Origin: a virus
Strand: one strand, 5' to 3'
IMG/VR virus record: IMGVR_UViG_3300049893_000422
Location: 1 to 30,905 of that record
DNA length: 30,905 nt
A program made the translations under genes and the position numbers. A model generated the notes under the pieces. That model was given only the letters and a program-made list of their open reading frames with translations, did not search any database and had not been told where the DNA came from. Below, one piece after another: positions 24,543-30,905 of this stretch. How positions within the stretch are numbered: position 1 is the stretch's first letter; every line of letters begins with the position of its first letter.

Positions 24543-24967
24543 TCATCTTTCTTAACCCCAAAGTCTGCTTTATATTCAATGTTTATATTCTCATTCTTGT
24601 TCTCAGTCTTCTCGGTTAGGCCGTTAAGTCTCTGAGTAATAGAGGTATTGAACTGACCAAGCATACCGCCTGTAATCTGTTGGTCTCTGATTTCTTCCTT
24701 AATACGTGAACAGATTTCCCCGAACTCAGTAAAGTACCCTTCCTTATTATCGAAGTAATGATGCACAGTACCGTGATTATCAAAGCAATAGATTTTAAAG
24801 CCATCATAGGTTAAAGGAAGCACTGGATAGTCTTCTACTCTATATCCGTCCTTACCTACGTATTGGACTTTAGGCCATTCTTTAGCGTCCTCTTTGCGTT
24901 TGGCTTTGTAGGCTAACCAAGCGTTCCAAAGCTCTTCCGGTGTCTTAAATATCCTTGTTGGGTGCAT
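24539..24967 (-). CDS. terS: Terminase small subunit
   Basis: 142 aa. The N-terminal half has the conserved form FKTPEELWNAWLAYK, then YDGFKIYC, a helix-turn-helix-like DNA-binding region. The middle, ICSRIKEEIRDQQITGGMLG, followed by FNTSITQRLNGL, is typical of the gp3-like small terminases of Bacteroidota phages. The C-terminus is polar (NENINIEYK). It recognises phage DNA and recruits the large subunit, whose gene follows with a 4-base overlap. Confidence 0.85.
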   Translation of the reverse strand: MHPTRIFKTPEELWNAWLAYKAKRKEDAKEWPKVQYVGKDGYRVEDYPVLPLTYDGFKIYCFDNHGTVHHYFDNKEGYFTEFGEICSRIKEEIRDQQITGGMLGQFNTSITQRLNGLTEKTENKNENINIEYKADFGVKKDE

Positions 24968-25250
24968 TTGTTTGTATTGTTGGACAGTTTATTGGTTCTC
25001 CATGCTTTGTGCAATAAATAGGGGTGTGATCTCCGTTAAATGCAATACAGCATGAATCTTTCATTCTTTCTAATGCTTCTTTATATGCTTTAATTTCTGC
25101 CTTTGACTCTCTTTTAAGATTAAAGGTTATTGTGTGTACTGGCTCACTAGCACTCTTCTGGTTTAAATCAATTTCAATCGGGTTGAATGGGTTTGTAATG
25201 TCCGTTACTGAAATAGATTTTATGCCTCCGTATTGATTACACTTACCCAT
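24945..25250 (-). CDS. Hypothetical protein with five cysteines, 101 aa
   Basis: I place the start at the ATG at 25250; a TTG three codons upstream is possible. The protein has a beta-like first half and a helix (ESKAEIKAYKEALERMKDSC), and the cysteines at the end (DSCCIAF; PIYCTKHGEPINC) could bind a metal. No family recognised. It overlaps the small terminase start by 23 bases. Confidence 0.6.
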   Translation of the reverse strand: MGKCNQYGGIKSISVTDITNPFNPIEIDLNQKSASEPVHTITFNLKRESKAEIKAYKEALERMKDSCCIAFNGDHTPIYCTKHGEPINCPTIQTNAPNKDI

Positions 25251-25284
25251 CACTTCCAAAAGTTAATCATTTGATACTCTTCGT

Positions 25285-25491
25285 TCATAGGCAATAAACA
25301 GGTAATCCGTTATGATAATAGTCTGGCTTCCTTTTAATTATTGTACCCTCAATGTCTAGGTCTTTAATTATACGGTCAGCTATAACACTAGCTAATGACT
25401 TGTATTGATCGTCTATGAAGTTAGACTCCTTTACCTCCCCCGCCTTAGCGTTGGGTTTGGGGTCTTTCTTTTTAGGTGCTTTTGGTTTCAT
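25285..25491 (-). CDS. Hypothetical protein, 68 aa
   Basis: The first 20 residues are strongly basic and proline-rich (PKAPKKKDPKPNAK), followed by a helix (YKSLASVIADRIIKDLDI) and a short basic tail. No family recognised. The ATG overlaps the stop of the AP2-like gene (ATGA). The tail-like N-terminus could bind DNA (inference). Confidence 0.55.
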   Translation of the reverse strand: MKPKAPKKKDPKPNAKAGEVKESNFIDDQYKSLASVIADRIIKDLDIEGTIIKRKPDYYHNGLPVYCL

Positions 25492-25670
25492 TTCCTTTTC
25501 AATATGTTAATAGGTTCTTTACCTGCTTTAATTAACTGAATGTCATACCATTTAGCTGCTGCCTCCGGCGTGGAATGATAAGACCTCCGACCCTTATAGG
25601 TGGCCTGAAACTTAGGCTTTGAATTTGTAGATCGCCTCATCTTTATCTCACTTACACCTTTGTACTTCAT
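25488..25670 (-). CDS. Stand-alone AP2/ERF-like DNA-binding protein
   Basis: 60 aa, no more than one domain. YKGV near the start, then KFQATYKGRRSYHSTPEAAA and KWYDIQLIKAGKEPINIL, match the AP2 pattern: three strands, then the AA-Y-D helix, then a closing N-(I/F). In plants this fold is a transcription factor. In phages it is usually attached to HNH endonucleases, but no nuclease is present here. It is the second ORF after the main promoter, which makes a regulatory or architectural role likely (inference). Confidence 0.65.
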   Translation of the reverse strand: MKYKGVSEIKMRRSTNSKPKFQATYKGRRSYHSTPEAAAKWYDIQLIKAGKEPINILKRK

Positions 25671-25671
25671 A

Positions 25672-25773
25672 CTAATTCAGGTATATTTCAAATAAAAGCG
25701 TGTCCTTTATTACATCAGTTGGAATGATGGTGTATTCATCAACCCTCCCAAAAATTATATATAAATCGTTCAT
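25672..25773 (-). CDS. First short ORF after the late promoter, 33 aa
   Basis: ATG at 25773, about seven bases past the predicted transcript start; the stop codon TAG is two bases before the AP2-like ATG. The product (MNDLYIIFGRVDEYTIIPTD at the start) is acidic and beta-like. It could be a leader peptide or a small protein. The near-leaderless position argues that ribosomes do load here. Confidence 0.45.
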   Translation of the reverse strand: MNDLYIIFGRVDEYTIIPTDVIKDTLLFEIYLN

Positions 25774-25786
25774 AATCTTTATTTTG

Positions 25787-25818
25787 CAAATATAAATCTT
25801 TTTCCTGTAATAACCAAA
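25787..25818 (-). promoter_or_regulatory. Main leftward promoter for packaging, virion and lysis genes
   Basis: On the minus strand TTTG (25815-25818), 20 bases, then TATATTTG (25787-25794), a perfect Bacteroidota -7 box. It drives the genes from 25773 leftward. No other match this good was noticed within the virion block, so it probably serves all or most of it. Confidence 0.75.
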
Positions 25819-25851
25819 AATCATTCAATAAAAGTGCGACTAACTCCCAAT

Positions 25852-26580
25852 TCATACTCCTAATATATCGTACATGAACTGAGCCTCTGTTGGGTTTTTA
25901 ATCCCGTTATTATGAACGAACACAGGCTTAGTCCTTGTCAGGTTATTAACTAGTCTATTGTTGTAAACAGCGAACTCTTCAGGGCTTCCATGATTAGACC
26001 CCGAATGGCTTAAGGTTTGGAATAACTTACAGTCAAAGTCTAATACTAACCTACCCTGATTATGGAGGGCGTAGTACTCATTCCCCCACCCCTGATTATT
26101 ACGGTGCTTAGGGGCGTTCTCATACCACCACATCAAAGCATCTACACTACCCCCATACTGACCACCGTTAACGTATCTCCATCTATGCTCAGGGGTTAAG
26201 GCTTTAACTGCCGGAAGCTCATTAAAAGCCCTGTGTGCCTCCTCCCATCCTTGTTCATGCGGAAACCAATGTTTCTCTACTGAATAAACCATACGGTCTA
26301 AATCCTCCCCCAACACCTCAGTTAGTGCCTGTTCTGCATCCTTCTGATTACCAAGTGCTAAGGTGTCGAACCCATCCGTATAAATGATATGGGTATATCC
26401 TAATGTCTTAGCCTCATCTCTTAAAAATCTGTACATATTATCCCATCCTCCCCAATCCCAGCCGATAGAAGGGTTGTGGATTATCTTATAGTCAAACTCC
26501 CCCAACTTAAGAGAATGCTCTAACTTGGCTAATAACGGATGCTGGTTGTTAGAAACCGTTGTAACTACCTTTAACTTCAT
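25852..26580 (-). CDS. Glycosyltransferase, PLOD/collagen galactosyltransferase-like (GT-A)
   Basis: 242 aa. The DxxD motif YTDGFDTL (Asp69, Asp72) follows a helix, then YVNGGQYGG, then NEYYAL, LDFDCKLFQ and, near the end, VFVHNNG. This set is typical of the PLOD-type glycosyltransferase domain, which uses UDP-sugars with a metal ion. It has no signal peptide or membrane segment, so it acts in the host cytoplasm. It overlaps the next glycosyltransferase gene by 4 bases. Acceptor unknown: DNA bases, virion proteins or host glycans. Confidence 0.75.
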   Translation of the reverse strand: MKLKVVTTVSNNQHPLLAKLEHSLKLGEFDYKIIHNPSIGWDWGGWDNMYRFLRDEAKTLGYTHIIYTDGFDTLALGNQKDAEQALTEVLGEDLDRMVYSVEKHWFPHEQGWEEAHRAFNELPAVKALTPEHRWRYVNGGQYGGSVDALMWWYENAPKHRNNQGWGNEYYALHNQGRLVLDFDCKLFQTLSHSGSNHGSPEEFAVYNNRLVNNLTRTKPVFVHNNGIKNPTEAQFMYDILGV

Positions 26581-27359
26581 TTAAATGGATTGTAATATAT
26601 TGAACGTTCACCACTCATGTACTGGTCTTTAATCCTTATAACCTCCATCGTTACCTCTCCGCTATGCCTGTGCTTCCAATCTTGATAAGGAGTATTCCCT
26701 GGGTCTATATGATGAATAGATGTATAAGGATAGAAACAGGTAATCATTCCGGCTTTAAAGGCTCTCCATGATGCCAGTACGTCGTCATATCCGTACTTAC
26801 TAGGCTGATAAAGGTAACCGATCTTATCTAAAAAGGCTGAGTTATAAAGCTGACAAGTACCTATAACGTGCCTAACCTTTTCGATTAATAGCCATTCCTG
26901 ACCAGGTTCGTGTGGTAAGTGCATAAACTCACTTCTGTAATAGGGGTCTTCGTGCCTGTCATGCTCCCATACATCAGTTCTTTTAAGTCCGATTATCCCT
27001 ATATTTGGCTCTCTTTCTATACACCTAACCATTCTATCTAACCATCCAACCTCCTCTACTATGAAGTCATCATCAGCCTTTACGCAATGCTGCCCCTCTT
27101 CCCTCTCCTTCCATACTAAGTTAATGGCCTCAGCTGTTCCTAAGTTGGTATCATTCCAAAAAACCTTACTAATAATATCTCTATGATAGTGAAGTATCTC
27201 CTTAGTCTCCTGAGTGGAGGCATTAACAGATAGCATTAACTTATGCTTAGTGAAGTCAACGGTTCTATCTAAAGATTCTAAAGTCCTGCGTAAGCATTCG
27301 TCTTTCTTGTTTTCTTCTGTCGAGTAGACAGCCATTCCAATTAATACTCCTTTACTCAT
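26577..27359 (-). CDS. Glycosyltransferase family 2-like (GT-A)
   Basis: 260 aa. The N-terminal strand and helix GVLIGMAVYSTEENK, then NLGTAEAINLVWK and KADDDFI with the metal-binding acids at residues 96-98, match family 2 glycosyltransferases. The following WLDRMV, then IGIIGLKR and the later GYDDVLASWRAFKAGM (residues about 205-220), provide the acceptor-side segment. It is soluble. Its own start is separated from the upstream glycosyltransferase by a folded spacer of about 120 bases. Confidence 0.8.
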   Translation of the reverse strand: MSKGVLIGMAVYSTEENKKDECLRRTLESLDRTVDFTKHKLMLSVNASTQETKEILHYHRDIISKVFWNDTNLGTAEAINLVWKEREEGQHCVKADDDFIVEEVGWLDRMVRCIEREPNIGIIGLKRTDVWEHDRHEDPYYRSEFMHLPHEPGQEWLLIEKVRHVIGTCQLYNSAFLDKIGYLYQPSKYGYDDVLASWRAFKAGMITCFYPYTSIHHIDPGNTPYQDWKHRHSGEVTMEVIRIKDQYMSGERSIYYNPFK

Positions 27360-27372
27360 ATTATTTAATTAA

Positions 27373-27480
27373 GTGTACGCACCTGGGTTAACAGGGTGAT
27401 GAACAAACACCCACGCTGAGGATTTACAGCCCTTCTTGGGTTAAACTTCCCGCACCGACTTAATAAGTCAGGACGCACAC
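27373..27480 (-). ncRNA. Multi-branched structured RNA candidate between two glycosyltransferase genes
   Basis: On the minus strand, GTGTGCG (27480-27474) pairs with CGTACAC (27379-27373), 7 bp with one G·U, closing a junction. Inside are a hairpin CTGACTT-ATT-AAGTCGG (27471-27455), a short CCC-AAGAA-GGG hairpin (27440-27430) and GGGTG with CACCC over a 9-base loop (27412-27394). TTAACCCA occurs twice, allowing TGGGT to pair with ACCCA instead. It begins in the stop codon of the upstream gene and ends 14 bases before the next ATG. It is richer in GC than the flanks. It is not a tRNA. Confidence 0.45.
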
Positions 27481-28604
27481 TATTTCTTATATTTTTGATA
27501 TAGTTCGTGTCTCTTTTTGTTTAAGTGTTTAAGGTCATATCTCTCTACGTCTAATCTTAACTGTGCCTTTTTATCGGCTACTAAGTTAGGATTATTTATG
27601 ATAAGTCGTGCTATTTCCCTAAAAGAATTTTTATTTAAATTAAAACTATTCCCATCATTCGCCAGTAAAGTATAAGGTTCATTGTGATTTACTATAACCG
27701 CACAGTCCATGAATCCGGCCTCCAACATTTTAAGCTCTGACTTACACCTATTAAACTCCCCATTTAATAGGGGGGCAACCAACACATCAAACTCATTATA
27801 CACCTGTCCGAATAAATCCACATCTAAACTCCATATCCTTCTATAAGGCATATTAGTACCGTCTGGGTGTTCTAATCTAACCAGACTTAACAAGTAGTCT
27901 TTTTCGTGTTTAATGCACTTATGATTATTAGTTAGCATAAGTTCATAGGCCTGTTCGTAGGTCATTTTCTTCCATGTCTTATCCTCGGCATCGAACCCAC
28001 ATAAAACAACCTGAGCCTTTTTATAGAATCCAATATCGTTAAAGGAATCCACTACACTCTTAGCGATACTTTTAATATCATGGTAGTGAGAATTTCCCTG
28101 TGTAAAGCCAAAGCGAACCCTATCACTCGGCACTTTATTGGGTGTCCAGATAGGGTCTTCGCTGTCGATGCCGTTCTCAATCACAAAAACATTAGAGTTT
28201 ATTGGCTGAATCTTCTCGGCAAGTATAGGGGTGGTACAGATTATAAAATGAGCCTCACGTATTGATCGTAGTGTGTGAGTGGGTATGTCGTGCTTCATAT
28301 AATCCTCATAGGCTATATGATTCTCAGGTAATATCCACCAATCGTCCAAGTCTAGGCCGAAAGGAATCCCCATCTCATTAAGAAGCTCCGCAGCACCCTC
28401 ATGGATGGTACGGGAGAAAATCACTAAGTCGGTCTGCTTTAACTGTGGCAACTCATCACTCACACCGATTGTCATTAACAAATCATACTCAGGGTAATGC
28501 CTTCTAAGGACTTGATTTGGTTTAGCCATTCGGTGATACTCCACCCCCCCGACCATTGCTTTCTCACCTGACTTCCAAAGATTATTTACTAATAGTATGT
28601 TCAT
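27480..28604 (-). CDS. Glycosyltransferase, GT-B fold (GT4-like)
   Basis: 374 aa. The N-terminal domain starts with NILLVNNLW and GGVEYHRM and includes DLVIFSR and DLDDWW. The linker IENGID (about residue 143) and the C-terminal domain strand RVRFGFTQGN open the second Rossmann half; VLVAPLLNGEFNRCKSELKM is the sugar-nucleotide binding helix, with the Glu of the KSELKMLE segment in the usual position. This is the family 4 retaining type. It is cytoplasmic. Its ATG overlaps the upstream small membrane gene by 4 bases. Confidence 0.8.
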   Translation of the reverse strand: MNILLVNNLWKSGEKAMVGGVEYHRMAKPNQVLRRHYPEYDLLMTIGVSDELPQLKQTDLVIFSRTIHEGAAELLNEMGIPFGLDLDDWWILPENHIAYEDYMKHDIPTHTLRSIREAHFIICTTPILAEKIQPINSNVFVIENGIDSEDPIWTPNKVPSDRVRFGFTQGNSHYHDIKSIAKSVVDSFNDIGFYKKAQVVLCGFDAEDKTWKKMTYEQAYELMLTNNHKCIKHEKDYLLSLVRLEHPDGTNMPYRRIWSLDVDLFGQVYNEFDVLVAPLLNGEFNRCKSELKMLEAGFMDCAVIVNHNEPYTLLANDGNSFNLNKNSFREIARLIINNPNLVADKKAQLRLDVERYDLKHLNKKRHELYQKYKK

Positions 28605-28864
28605 AGAATTGATCTTACAAAAAGCATTAAGCTAATTATAGCAGTAATACCCAACACAGTAAAAAAACAAACCATTGACATATCGCTAAACATATCTAAA
28701 AAGTACTTTTTTCTAATTCTGTTTATAAAATACAATACTGTACCTGGAAGTGATAATGATACAAAAACGATTAGCATTGATAATAAGTCTTTATTATCTA
28801 ATCTTCCATGATGAGAAGGATGTGTTATTACCGGAATAATTATATTAATTATATTATTTATCAT
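28601..28864 (-). CDS. Membrane protein, 87 aa
   Basis: Hydrophobic helices lie at about residues 30-47 (LSMLIVFVSLSLPGTVLYF, with a Pro) and 62-85 (MSMVCFFTVLGITAIISLML), and the first 12 residues are also hydrophobic. No family recognised. The gene overlaps both neighbours by 4 bases and sits just before the glycosyltransferases; an anchoring role is only a possibility. Confidence 0.6.
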   Translation of the reverse strand: MINNIINIIIPVITHPSHHGRLDNKDLLSMLIVFVSLSLPGTVLYFINRIRKKYFLDMFSDMSMVCFFTVLGITAIISLMLFVRSIL

Positions 28865-29121
28865 TGTTTAGGGAATTTATATTCTTTAGTCTCTTTATAT
28901 GTTTCATTTAGTGATAACCTGATGGAGTTGGCATCCTCCATTAACCGCATCAAACAAGAACCGCAAGTCATGTCTATATTCCTATTAGGTTCGTAGTGTT
29001 TAACTACTGAGGCGATCTCATTAATGGCTGAATTAGCACTCGGTACTTCTCTGTTCTGTAAAGCAAAGTTAAACAGTAAAGCGTGTTTATTCAGTATATA
29101 TTTAGCTTCTATGTCAGTCAT
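28861..29121 (-). CDS. Hypothetical protein with CGSC motif, 86 aa
   Basis: A soluble, mostly helical protein. The CGSCLMRL segment at about residues 53-60 could bind a metal or be redox active, but there are no other cysteines to complete a site. No family recognised. It overlaps the genes on both sides (8 and 4 bases). Confidence 0.6.
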   Translation of the reverse strand: MTDIEAKYILNKHALLFNFALQNREVPSANSAINEIASVVKHYEPNRNIDMTCGSCLMRLMEDANSIRLSLNETYKETKEYKFPKQ

Positions 29122-29377
29122 TAATAGGAATGTTTAGTTTCTTAAATAGGACATATATTAAGTATCCGGCAAGACTTGACAGCGCACACCAAATAAAAGA
29201 ATAAGGAGTGAAGCCTATATAAATCTGATAGGCTAACATCATCCAAAAGGATAGACACTTAACACAGTCGAAAGGCTTTAATCCCCGTAGCTGAAAAGCC
29301 CTCCTGAATGCTTGTGGTATTCCTGTTACGTTGGTAAACCAAAAGCTAACTATCGGTATTAGTATTAGTTCATTCAT
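29114..29377 (-). CDS. DUF1360-like small membrane protein, 87 aa
   Basis: Three hydrophobic stretches: residues 2-14, 44-57 (LSFWMMLAYQIYIGF) and 61-77 (IWCALSSLAGYLIYVLF). The FDCVKCLSFWMML segment recalls the short CxxC membrane proteins of the DUF1360 type. Function unknown. It overlaps the end of the sigma-like gene by 8 bases. Confidence 0.6.
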   Translation of the reverse strand: MNELILIPIVSFWFTNVTGIPQAFRRAFQLRGLKPFDCVKCLSFWMMLAYQIYIGFTPYSFIWCALSSLAGYLIYVLFKKLNIPIND

Positions 29378-29951
29378 CTTTTAAAAATTTAACTGCCCTT
29401 TCTTTAAATTGTTTTATCGCCTTTCTAATAGCATAGTAATTAATGTCTGAAGCTTTGGCGAACTCTGAAACGTTCTTAGATTCACAAACAGCATATTTAA
29501 ATATCCTGGCTTTATACATTCGGTTCTTATCATCGTGTTCACATTCACTGTCTATAAAGTCCTTAGCCCTTTTGTACTCGTAGTCAATCTTAATATCGTA
29601 GTCGGGTTCTGGTCGGCTGAAAATCTCCTCAAACACCCTACACTCCCCATCCTCAGTATATTGGACTGGTATCTCATAAGTCGATGAGTATTGAAATAAA
29701 GGGGAGGTACGCCCATTCTCATATCTCTTATGCCTGTTTCGAGTGTTCCAAATGTTATGGATGATACCCACGCAATAAACATCGACAAACATATTATCCC
29801 GATATTCAATAGGGTCTTTAGTTTCAAGTAAAGCCTTGATAAATTCGCTATGTAAGTCCTCTGCAAGTGCCTTGTTATTAGTTAATTTCAGGCATAATTG
29901 CATATACTTACCATTCCTAAAAACCTGCTCAGCTAGTCTATGATTGTCCAA
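29370..29951 (-). CDS. Sigma-70 family (ECF-like) protein
   Basis: 193 aa from a TTG start at 29951; an ATG at 29903 would remove the first 16 residues. The region CLKLTNNKALAEDLHSEFIK is the sigma-2 form AEDLxQE, and the C-terminus VSEFAKASDINYYAIRKAIK resembles the sigma-4 helix-turn-helix that reads the -33 box. The spacer between them is longer than in standard ECF factors and includes an acidic stretch (EDGECRVFEEIFSRPEPDYD). It may redirect host polymerase to phage genes (inference). Confidence 0.65.
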   Translation of the reverse strand: MDNHRLAEQVFRNGKYMQLCLKLTNNKALAEDLHSEFIKALLETKDPIEYRDNMFVDVYCVGIIHNIWNTRNRHKRYENGRTSPLFQYSSTYEIPVQYTEDGECRVFEEIFSRPEPDYDIKIDYEYKRAKDFIDSECEHDDKNRMYKARIFKYAVCESKNVSEFAKASDINYYAIRKAIKQFKERAVKFLKDE

Positions 29952-29967
29952 TCTGCCTTTGTTTTGT

Positions 29968-29975
29968 CAAATTTA
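29968..29975 (-). promoter_or_regulatory. -7 box for the sigma/glycosyltransferase operon
   Basis: TAAATTTG on the minus strand fits TAnnTTTG. The expected TTTG 19 bases upstream is not clear (TCAA-like). The start of transcription would be about 10 bases before the TTG start of the sigma-like gene. Confidence 0.45.
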
Positions 29976-30047
29976 ACAATTTAACCCTATTTAATTGATT
30001 ATAAACTATTAACATATTATACTAACTATTTATGTTAATAACTTAAT

Positions 30048-30078
30048 TTTGTAGTCAGGGATTAATGTAGTTACTTTG
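30048..30078 (+). promoter_or_regulatory. Rightward promoter for the replication gene
   Basis: TTTG at 30048-30051, 19 bases, then TTACTTTG at 30071-30078 (one mismatch to TAnnTTTG). An alternative perfect -7 box, TAATTTTG, is at 30044-30051 but lacks a -33 partner. The region 29952-30244 otherwise holds no gene: it is AT-rich with the divergent promoter, the leader structure at 30090-30187 and a short AT-rich leader to the ATG. Confidence 0.5.
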
Positions 30079-30089
30079 ATGCCATCATG

Positions 30090-30187
30090 CGCCAAGACAC
30101 AATTAATAAACTTATTTAGATATTACCCCTGATGTACGTCTCTGTGGCTTGGCGGTCAAATTACGTACTGATGGGGTATAATTTTTT
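30090..30187 (+). ncRNA. Structured leader: hairpin with pseudoknot and T-run
   Basis: TACCCC (30124-30129) pairs with GGGGTA (30173-30178), and GTACGT (30134-30139) with ACGTAC (30163-30168). Between the two stems TGAT faces TGAT, which allows tandem G·A pairs. The 23-base loop contains GTGGCTTGGCG (30144-30154), which pairs with upstream CGCCAAGACAC (30090-30100) at 10 of 11 positions, giving a pseudoknot. TTTTTT follows at 30182. It fits a regulatory leader or attenuator before the replication gene. Confidence 0.55.
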
Positions 30188-30244
30188 ATTTAGAAAGAGA
30201 ATATATAAGAGAACATAAACCTTATTTTAATAATACTATTTATC

Positions 30245-30905
30245 ATGAAGAAAGATACTTACTATTTTTCCCACGATGCCAACGCTAAGGATGACCCTAA
30301 ATGTATGCACCTTATAGATGACCTCGGTATGGAGGGTTACGGTATTTTTTGGGTACTTATTGAAACATTAAGAAACCAACCAGACTATAAATGTCCTTTA
30401 TCAATCCTTAAAAGCATAGCAAGACAGTACAACACCACGTTACCAAAAGTAGAAGTAGTTGTTAAAAATTACGGATTATTCACGATTGATGATGAAACAT
30501 TCTTTTTCTCTGAAAGCCTGTTAAGAAGGATGCAAATAGCTGATTCTAAAAGGAATATGTTAAGTGATGCTGGTAAAAAGGGTAACACTAAACGGTGGAA
30601 TTTATCGCCACCCGATCGCCACCCGATCGCCACCCAATCGCAATTAAAGGAAAGGAAAGTAAAGGAAATTAAATTAAAAGAAAATAAAATAAATGAAAAT
30701 AAAGAAGAACAAAGGTTACCCCTCCCTTTTTCATCTATCGAGTTTAGTAATATTTGGGATATACTGTTAAAACAACCAAAGTGGAAGAACAAGACACACC
30801 ACGCATTACAGCTAAACCTAAAGAAGTTAGCCGAACACGATGAGCTAACAGCCATTAAAATGATTGAGAACACAATTTCCGGCGGCTGGCAGGGAATATT
30901 CCAAT
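30245..30905 (+). CDS. DUF4373-type replication protein, partial at right end
   Basis: 220 codons are present and the frame is open to the edge. The N-terminus YYFSHDANAKDDPKCMHLID, then GMEGYGIFWVLIETLR and YKCPLSILKSIARQ, matches the DUF4373 (Lin1244/Lin1753 N-terminal) domain found in phage replication initiator-like proteins, with a winged-helix pattern to about residue 100. A charged, Lys/Glu-rich linker follows, then a second domain (IWDILLKQPKWKNKTHHAL; MIENTISGGWQGIF) of the type seen at the end of DnaD-like proteins. It is probably the first gene of the replication operon. Confidence 0.8.
   Translation, partial: MKKDTYYFSHDANAKDDPKCMHLIDDLGMEGYGIFWVLIETLRNQPDYKCPLSILKSIARQYNTTLPKVEVVVKNYGLFTIDDETFFFSESLLRRMQIADSKRNMLSDAGKKGNTKRWNLSPPDRHPIATQSQLKERKVKEIKLKENKINENKEEQRLPLPFSSIEFSNIWDILLKQPKWKNKTHHALQLNLKKLAEHDELTAIKMIENTISGGWQGIFQ

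Noticed and set aside
27373-27480. tRNA-Tyr-like gene on the minus strand
   Set aside because: It has a 7-bp acceptor-like stem and a CTGTAAA loop with GTA, but the D-arm position has a 7-bp stem with a three-base loop and no GG, the T-arm loop has nine bases without the TTC-R-A pattern, and there is extra sequence before the closing stem. It is kept only as a structured RNA candidate.
29552-29866. 104-codon minus-strand ORF inside the sigma-like gene
   Set aside because: It is an alternate frame fully inside a gene with sigma-like segments, with no overlap to a neighbour that would explain its start.
30469-30873. 134-codon ORF on the minus strand at the right end
   Set aside because: It is antisense to the DUF4373-type gene, whose domain pattern is clear, and its Phe/Leu-rich composition mirrors the Lys/Glu-rich linker on the other strand.
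1-30905. Lysogeny genes or CRISPR arrays
   Set aside because: I looked for integrase, excisionase and repressor motifs and for regularly spaced repeats, and found none. The only repeats are the two palindromes and the short start-site box.

Overview
The window is most of a tailed double-stranded DNA phage genome (Caudoviricetes) from a Bacteroidota host. The phage assignment rests on a large terminase with Walker A/B and nuclease motifs, a small terminase, portal, HK97-type capsid, prohead protease, tape measure, tail fibre, 3TM holin and M15 endolysin. The host assignment rests on promoters of the Bacteroidota form (TTTG, 19-20 bp, TAnnTTTG), the near absence of Shine-Dalgarno sequences, AT-rich start regions and low GC. 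No integrase, excisionase or repressor is visible, so nothing here points to lysogeny.

Layout. (1) Bases 1-2776, plus strand: the end of a replication/recombination operon (a small protein, a NinG-like protein, a 46-aa membrane protein), then an MT-A70 DNA adenine methyltransferase enclosed by two integron-attC-like imperfect palindromes, then a promoter and four small genes ending in an RHH-type DNA-binding protein. (2) Bases 2816-25773, minus strand: the packaging, virion and lysis block, transcribed leftward from a strong promoter at about 25.8 kb. In transcription order it holds a 33-aa ORF, a stand-alone AP2-like protein, two unknowns, TerS, TerL, a tail assembly chaperone with a -1 frameshift extension, a gp10-like protein, distal tail and fibre proteins, tape measure, protease, scaffold, major capsid, a tube candidate, portal, connectors, an SGNH hydrolase, a membrane protein, M15 endolysin, holin, a DEDDy exonuclease and a small unknown. 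(3) Bases 25852-29951, minus strand: a tightly overlapping operon with a sigma-like protein, three small proteins (two of them membrane proteins) and three different glycosyltransferases, with a folded RNA-like element between two of the glycosyltransferase genes. (4) Bases 29952-30905: a divergent control region with a promoter and a leader that can fold as a hairpin plus pseudoknot, then the start of a DUF4373-type replication protein that runs off the right end.

The right-end replication gene and the left-end recombination genes lie on the same strand. They would form one early operon if the genome is circularly permuted and the contig was cut inside that operon (inference). The order of virion genes is unusual: the chaperone directly follows the terminase, while capsid and portal lie far downstream of the fibres. 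The points most worth following are the attC-like methyltransferase cassette, the chaperone frameshift, and the two structured RNA candidates.
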